Assembly: GCF_007827455.1 (NCBI RefSeq)
Contig: NZ_VISM01000001.1
Location: forward strand, 310,001-374,000
Direction of reading: 5' to 3'
Length of the DNA stretch: 64,000 nt
DNA from: Lutibacter sp. Hel_I_33_5
GTDB taxonomy: Bacteria; Bacteroidota; Bacteroidia; Flavobacteriales; Flavobacteriaceae
Part shown: one piece after another, positions 61,564 through 64,000 of the stretch
Position numbering within the stretch: the stretch's first letter is position 1
How the letters are laid out: each line of letters starts with the position of its first letter
Notes under the pieces: generated by a model
Seen by the model: only the letters and a program-made list of their open reading frames with translations
The model's database searches: none
Told to the model about the DNA's origin: nothing
Position numbers and translations under genes: made by a program

Positions 61564-63888
61564 TTGAAAGTCTGTATTGCCGAGAAACCAAGTGTTGCCA
61601 GAGAAATCGCTACTATTTTAGGAGCCAACACAAAACGTGATGGCTTTTATGAAGGTAATGGTTATGCAGTAACCTACACTTTTGGGCATTTATGCACACT
61701 TTTAGAACCTAAAGATTACAAACCACATTGGAAAAGTTGGGATTTAAATAACTTACCCATGTTACCAGAACGCTTTGATACCAAGGTTACTGGCGATGCT
61801 GGTATCAAAAAACAATTTAACATTGTTAAAGATTTATTCAAAAAAGCAGATGTTATCATTAATTGTGGGGATGCTGGAACAGAAGGAGAATTAATTCAAC
61901 GTTGGGTAATTAATCAATGTAATTATAAAGGAGAAGTTCAGCGTTTATGGATTTCATCACTAACCGAAGAAGCTATTAAAGAAGGTTTTAAAAACTTAAA
62001 ACCTGCCGAACAATATGACAATTTGTATTACGCAGGATTTTCTAGAGCAATTGGAGATTGGCTATTAGGATTAAACGCAACGCGTTTATATACTGTTAAA
62101 TTTGGTGGTTACAAACAAGTTTTATCTGTTGGAAGAGTGCAAACTCCTACCCTTGCTATGTTGGTAAATCGATATTTAGAAATTCAGAATTTTAAACCAC
62201 AACCTTATTGGGAATTACAAACTACGTATAGAAATACACTTTTTAATTATGAAGATGGACGTTTTCTAAAACAAGAAGACGGACAAATTTTAGCAGATAA
62301 AGTAGCTGAAACTGACTTTGAAATTGTTTCTGTAACCAAAAAGAAAGGAAAAGAATACGCGCCAAAACTCTTTGATTTAACAGGGTTACAAGTGTATTGT
62401 AATAATAAATTTGGTTTTTCTGCGGATGAAACTTTAAAAATGGTCCAGAAATTATATGAGATGAAAGTGGTTACCTATCCTAGAGTTGATACTACTTTTT
62501 TACCAAATGATGTGTATCCAAAAGTAGCAGGAATTTTATCAAAATTAACCAATTATAAAGAACTAACTCAACCACTTTTAGGACAGAAAATAAAAAAGAC
62601 AAAGCGTGTTTTTGATGATAAAAAAGTAACAGATCACCATGCGATAATTCCAACAGGAATTCAAGGGAATTTACAATATAATCAGCAACAAGTATATGAT
62701 ATTATCACCAAAAGATTTATTGCTGTTTTTTATCCAGATTCCGATGTTTCAAACACTTCAGTTATCGGAAAAGCTGCTGACGTTCCTTTTAAAACAACAG
62801 GAAAAGAAATTATTAATAAAGGTTGGCGAGTTGTTTTTGAGTCGAAAGAATCAACAATAAAAAAAGAACTCACAGAAAAACTAACACTTCCTTCTTTTAA
62901 AAAAGGTGAAAAAGGAAAACACGAACCTTCATTTTTAGAAAAAGAAACAAAACCACCTAGAAATTTTACAGAAGCTTCGCTCCTACGCGCTATGGAAACT
63001 GCTGGAAAACAAGTAGATGACGATGAAATGCGTGAATTAATGAAAGAAAATGGTATTGGAAGACCTTCTACTAGAGCAAGTATTATTGAAACCTTATTCC
63101 GAAGAAAATATATTGAACGTAAAAAGAAATTAGTACTGCCAACACAAACCGGAATCGATTTAATTAATTTGATTGATAACGAATTATTAAAATCTGCTGA
63201 ATTAACTGGACGTTGGGAAAAACGTTTAAAAGAAATTGAACGCGGTGAATTTAATGCTGGTACGTTTATCAATAACATGAAAAAAATGGTGGATGAATTG
63301 GTCTATGAAGTTCGATCTAATAAAACAGTCAAACGTATTTCATCTCAATCTGTCACTTCGAGCGCAGTCGAGAAGTCTCAAAAGATTTCTCCAAAAGGTC
63401 GAAATGACAAAAAAACAAAAAAACAACTTGTAGGAAAAACCTGTCCTAAATGTAAAAAAGGAACTATTATAAAAGGCTCTACTGCTTATGGTTGTTCGGA
63501 ATATAAAAATAATTGCGATTTAAAACTTTCTTTTAACATCTACGGAAAGAAAGTTTCAGAAAATCAATTAATTCGTTTAATTGATAAAGGCTGCACTACC
63601 AATTTAAAAGGTTTTAAAACGGATAATGGTTCTGTTGAAGGTTTAATTCGTTTTGATGAAACTTTTGCTTTAAAGCTCGAACCAAAAGAAGCAATTGAGA
63701 AAAAATATTCTGATAAAATCTCATGCCCAAAATGTAAAAAAGGAACAATTTTAAAAGGAAAATCTGCCTATGGCTGCTCTAATTATAAATCAGGATGTGA
63801 TTTTGTATTTACTTTTGAAAACATTAAAAAAGCTGCCAACGGTAAAATGCTGACTAAAGAATTGGTACTTTCTATAATTAATCAATAG
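61564..63888 (+). CDS. topB: DNA topoisomerase III (type IA) with two C-terminal zinc ribbons
   Basis: A 774-residue type IA topoisomerase that relaxes negatively supercoiled DNA and resolves recombination intermediates. The TOPRIM domain opens MKVCIAEKPSVAREIA and holds NCGDAGTEGELIQRW. The catalytic tyrosine is in VVTYPRVDTTFLP; NGIGRPSTRASIIETLFRRKYI and LTGRWEKRLKEIERGE fit the family. The C-terminus has two zinc ribbons (CPKCKKGTII..YGCSEY and CPKCKKGTIL..YGCSNY). The linker before them contains a 59-bp repeat read in frame. The start is a TTG; the near -7 TAAAATTTG sits at the start itself. The gene follows the hipBA genes closely and may partly share their transcript. Confidence 0.92.
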   Translation: MKVCIAEKPSVAREIATILGANTKRDGFYEGNGYAVTYTFGHLCTLLEPKDYKPHWKSWDLNNLPMLPERFDTKVTGDAGIKKQFNIVKDLFKKADVIINCGDAGTEGELIQRWVINQCNYKGEVQRLWISSLTEEAIKEGFKNLKPAEQYDNLYYAGFSRAIGDWLLGLNATRLYTVKFGGYKQVLSVGRVQTPTLAMLVNRYLEIQNFKPQPYWELQTTYRNTLFNYEDGRFLKQEDGQILADKVAETDFEIVSVTKKKGKEYAPKLFDLTGLQVYCNNKFGFSADETLKMVQKLYEMKVVTYPRVDTTFLPNDVYPKVAGILSKLTNYKELTQPLLGQKIKKTKRVFDDKKVTDHHAIIPTGIQGNLQYNQQQVYDIITKRFIAVFYPDSDVSNTSVIGKAADVPFKTTGKEIINKGWRVVFESKESTIKKELTEKLTLPSFKKGEKGKHEPSFLEKETKPPRNFTEASLLRAMETAGKQVDDDEMRELMKENGIGRPSTRASIIETLFRRKYIERKKKLVLPTQTGIDLINLIDNELLKSAELTGRWEKRLKEIERGEFNAGTFINNMKKMVDELVYEVRSNKTVKRISSQSVTSSAVEKSQKISPKGRNDKKTKKQLVGKTCPKCKKGTIIKGSTAYGCSEYKNNCDLKLSFNIYGKKVSENQLIRLIDKGCTTNLKGFKTDNGSVEGLIRFDETFALKLEPKEAIEKKYSDKISCPKCKKGTILKGKSAYGCSNYKSGCDFVFTFENIKKAANGKMLTKELVLSIINQ
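63351..63409. repeat. 59-bp inverted-repeat element inserted in topB
   Basis: Ends TGTCACTTCGA and TCGAAATGACA are inverted copies (one mismatch). The inside GCGCAGTCGAGAAGTCTCAAAAG matches the dispersed palindromic elements (CACTTCGAGCGCAGTCGAGA) I know from flavobacterial intergenic DNA. It is read in frame as VTSSAVEKSQ and ISPKGRNDK in the linker before the zinc ribbons. Confidence 0.7.
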
Positions 63889-63958
63889 TTAAAGGAAACT
63901 ATTGATTGTATTTCCAATTATTAGTTTAAATTTATAAAAAATAAATGCTAAATATTTA

Positions 63959-64000
63959 ATGGATTTCACAAACCCACTTGTGTATGGTGTTCCTTGCTTT
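63959..64000 (+). CDS. Start of an unidentified membrane-like protein
   Basis: The last 42 bases read MDFTNPLVYGVPCF and run off the right edge. The NPLxYGxPxF start resembles the N-terminus of sterol-desaturase-family (fatty acid hydroxylase) membrane enzymes, but 14 residues are not enough to be certain. The 70 nt between topB and this start hold no clear terminator or consensus -7 element. Confidence 0.45.
   Translation, partial: MDFTNPLVYGVPCF

Noticed and set aside
62730..63278. 182-codon open frame antisense to topB
   Set aside because: It is a mirror of conserved TopB coding sequence, with no family motif and no promoter or ribosome site.
1..64000. CRISPR arrays, tRNA or rRNA genes, complete insertion sequences, integrase or prophage genes
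   Set aside because: None was found on either strand. The repeats seen are short palindromic elements, and the only phage-related domain is the lone ORF6N protein.

Overview
The window is AT-rich chromosomal DNA from a member of the Flavobacteriaceae (Bacteroidota), probably a marine Polaribacter/Tenacibaculum-like lineage. The evidence is lineage-typical content: DUF3810 and DUF4290 proteins, a separately encoded transketolase N-terminal subunit, bacillithiol synthase BshA, a TPR/AraC membrane regulator, and an ELWxxDGT-repeat protein with a C-terminal type IX secretion sorting domain. The Bacteroidota -7 promoter element TAnnTTTG also lies in front of many genes. Genus is inference; there is no rRNA or tRNA gene here to fix it.

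Layout. 1-5.0 kb: start of typA, a LETM1-like protein overlapping proline dehydrogenase, aroB, bshA and the transketolase N-half. 5.4-13.5 kb: a membrane-anchored AraC-type regulator, a conserved periplasmic protein plus an S9 peptidase, dnaB, and a DUF3810 protein. 13.5-28.1 kb: two amidohydrolase-family genes, an orphan secreted protein, an rRNA/tRNA methyltransferase with an M48 protease, relA/spoT, fur-purA, an OstA-like protein with a class III aminotransferase, and a small secreted protein behind phased GTTAA repeats. 28.1-37.4 kb, minus strand: aconitase, RNase P RNA, dnaJ-grpE, murA with a DUF4290 gene, and a UvrD/PcrA helicase. 37.5-46.3 kb: an M20 peptidase, a LytTR membrane regulator, a cobalamin-riboswitch-controlled TonB receptor divergent from a BtuF-like lipoprotein, a 7TM-LuxR regulator and an Asp/Glu racemase. 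46.3-51.6 kb: parE and parC separated by an ORF6N-domain gene. 51.7-64 kb: lysA, a fumarylacetoacetase-family hydrolase and a GNAT enzyme behind paired terminator/promoter cassettes, the ELWxxDGT protein, tex, a hipBA toxin-antitoxin operon with three operator-like inverted repeats and a third membrane-protein gene, topoisomerase III, and the first codons of one more gene.

Most of the window is ordinary housekeeping chromosome; no prophage, integron, CRISPR array or complete insertion sequence was seen. The parts most worth a second look are: the ORF6N gene between parE and parC, with a near-palindrome in its leader that is repeated inside its own coding sequence; the three matched inverted repeats of the hipBA promoter; three genes whose TAnnTTTG element ends exactly 6 nt before the ATG (apparent leaderless mRNAs); a 59-bp inverted-repeat element read in frame inside topoisomerase III; 10-bp-phased GTTAA repeats upstream of a small secreted protein; and active-site or metal-site departures in MurA, DnaJ, Fur and the amidohydrolases.
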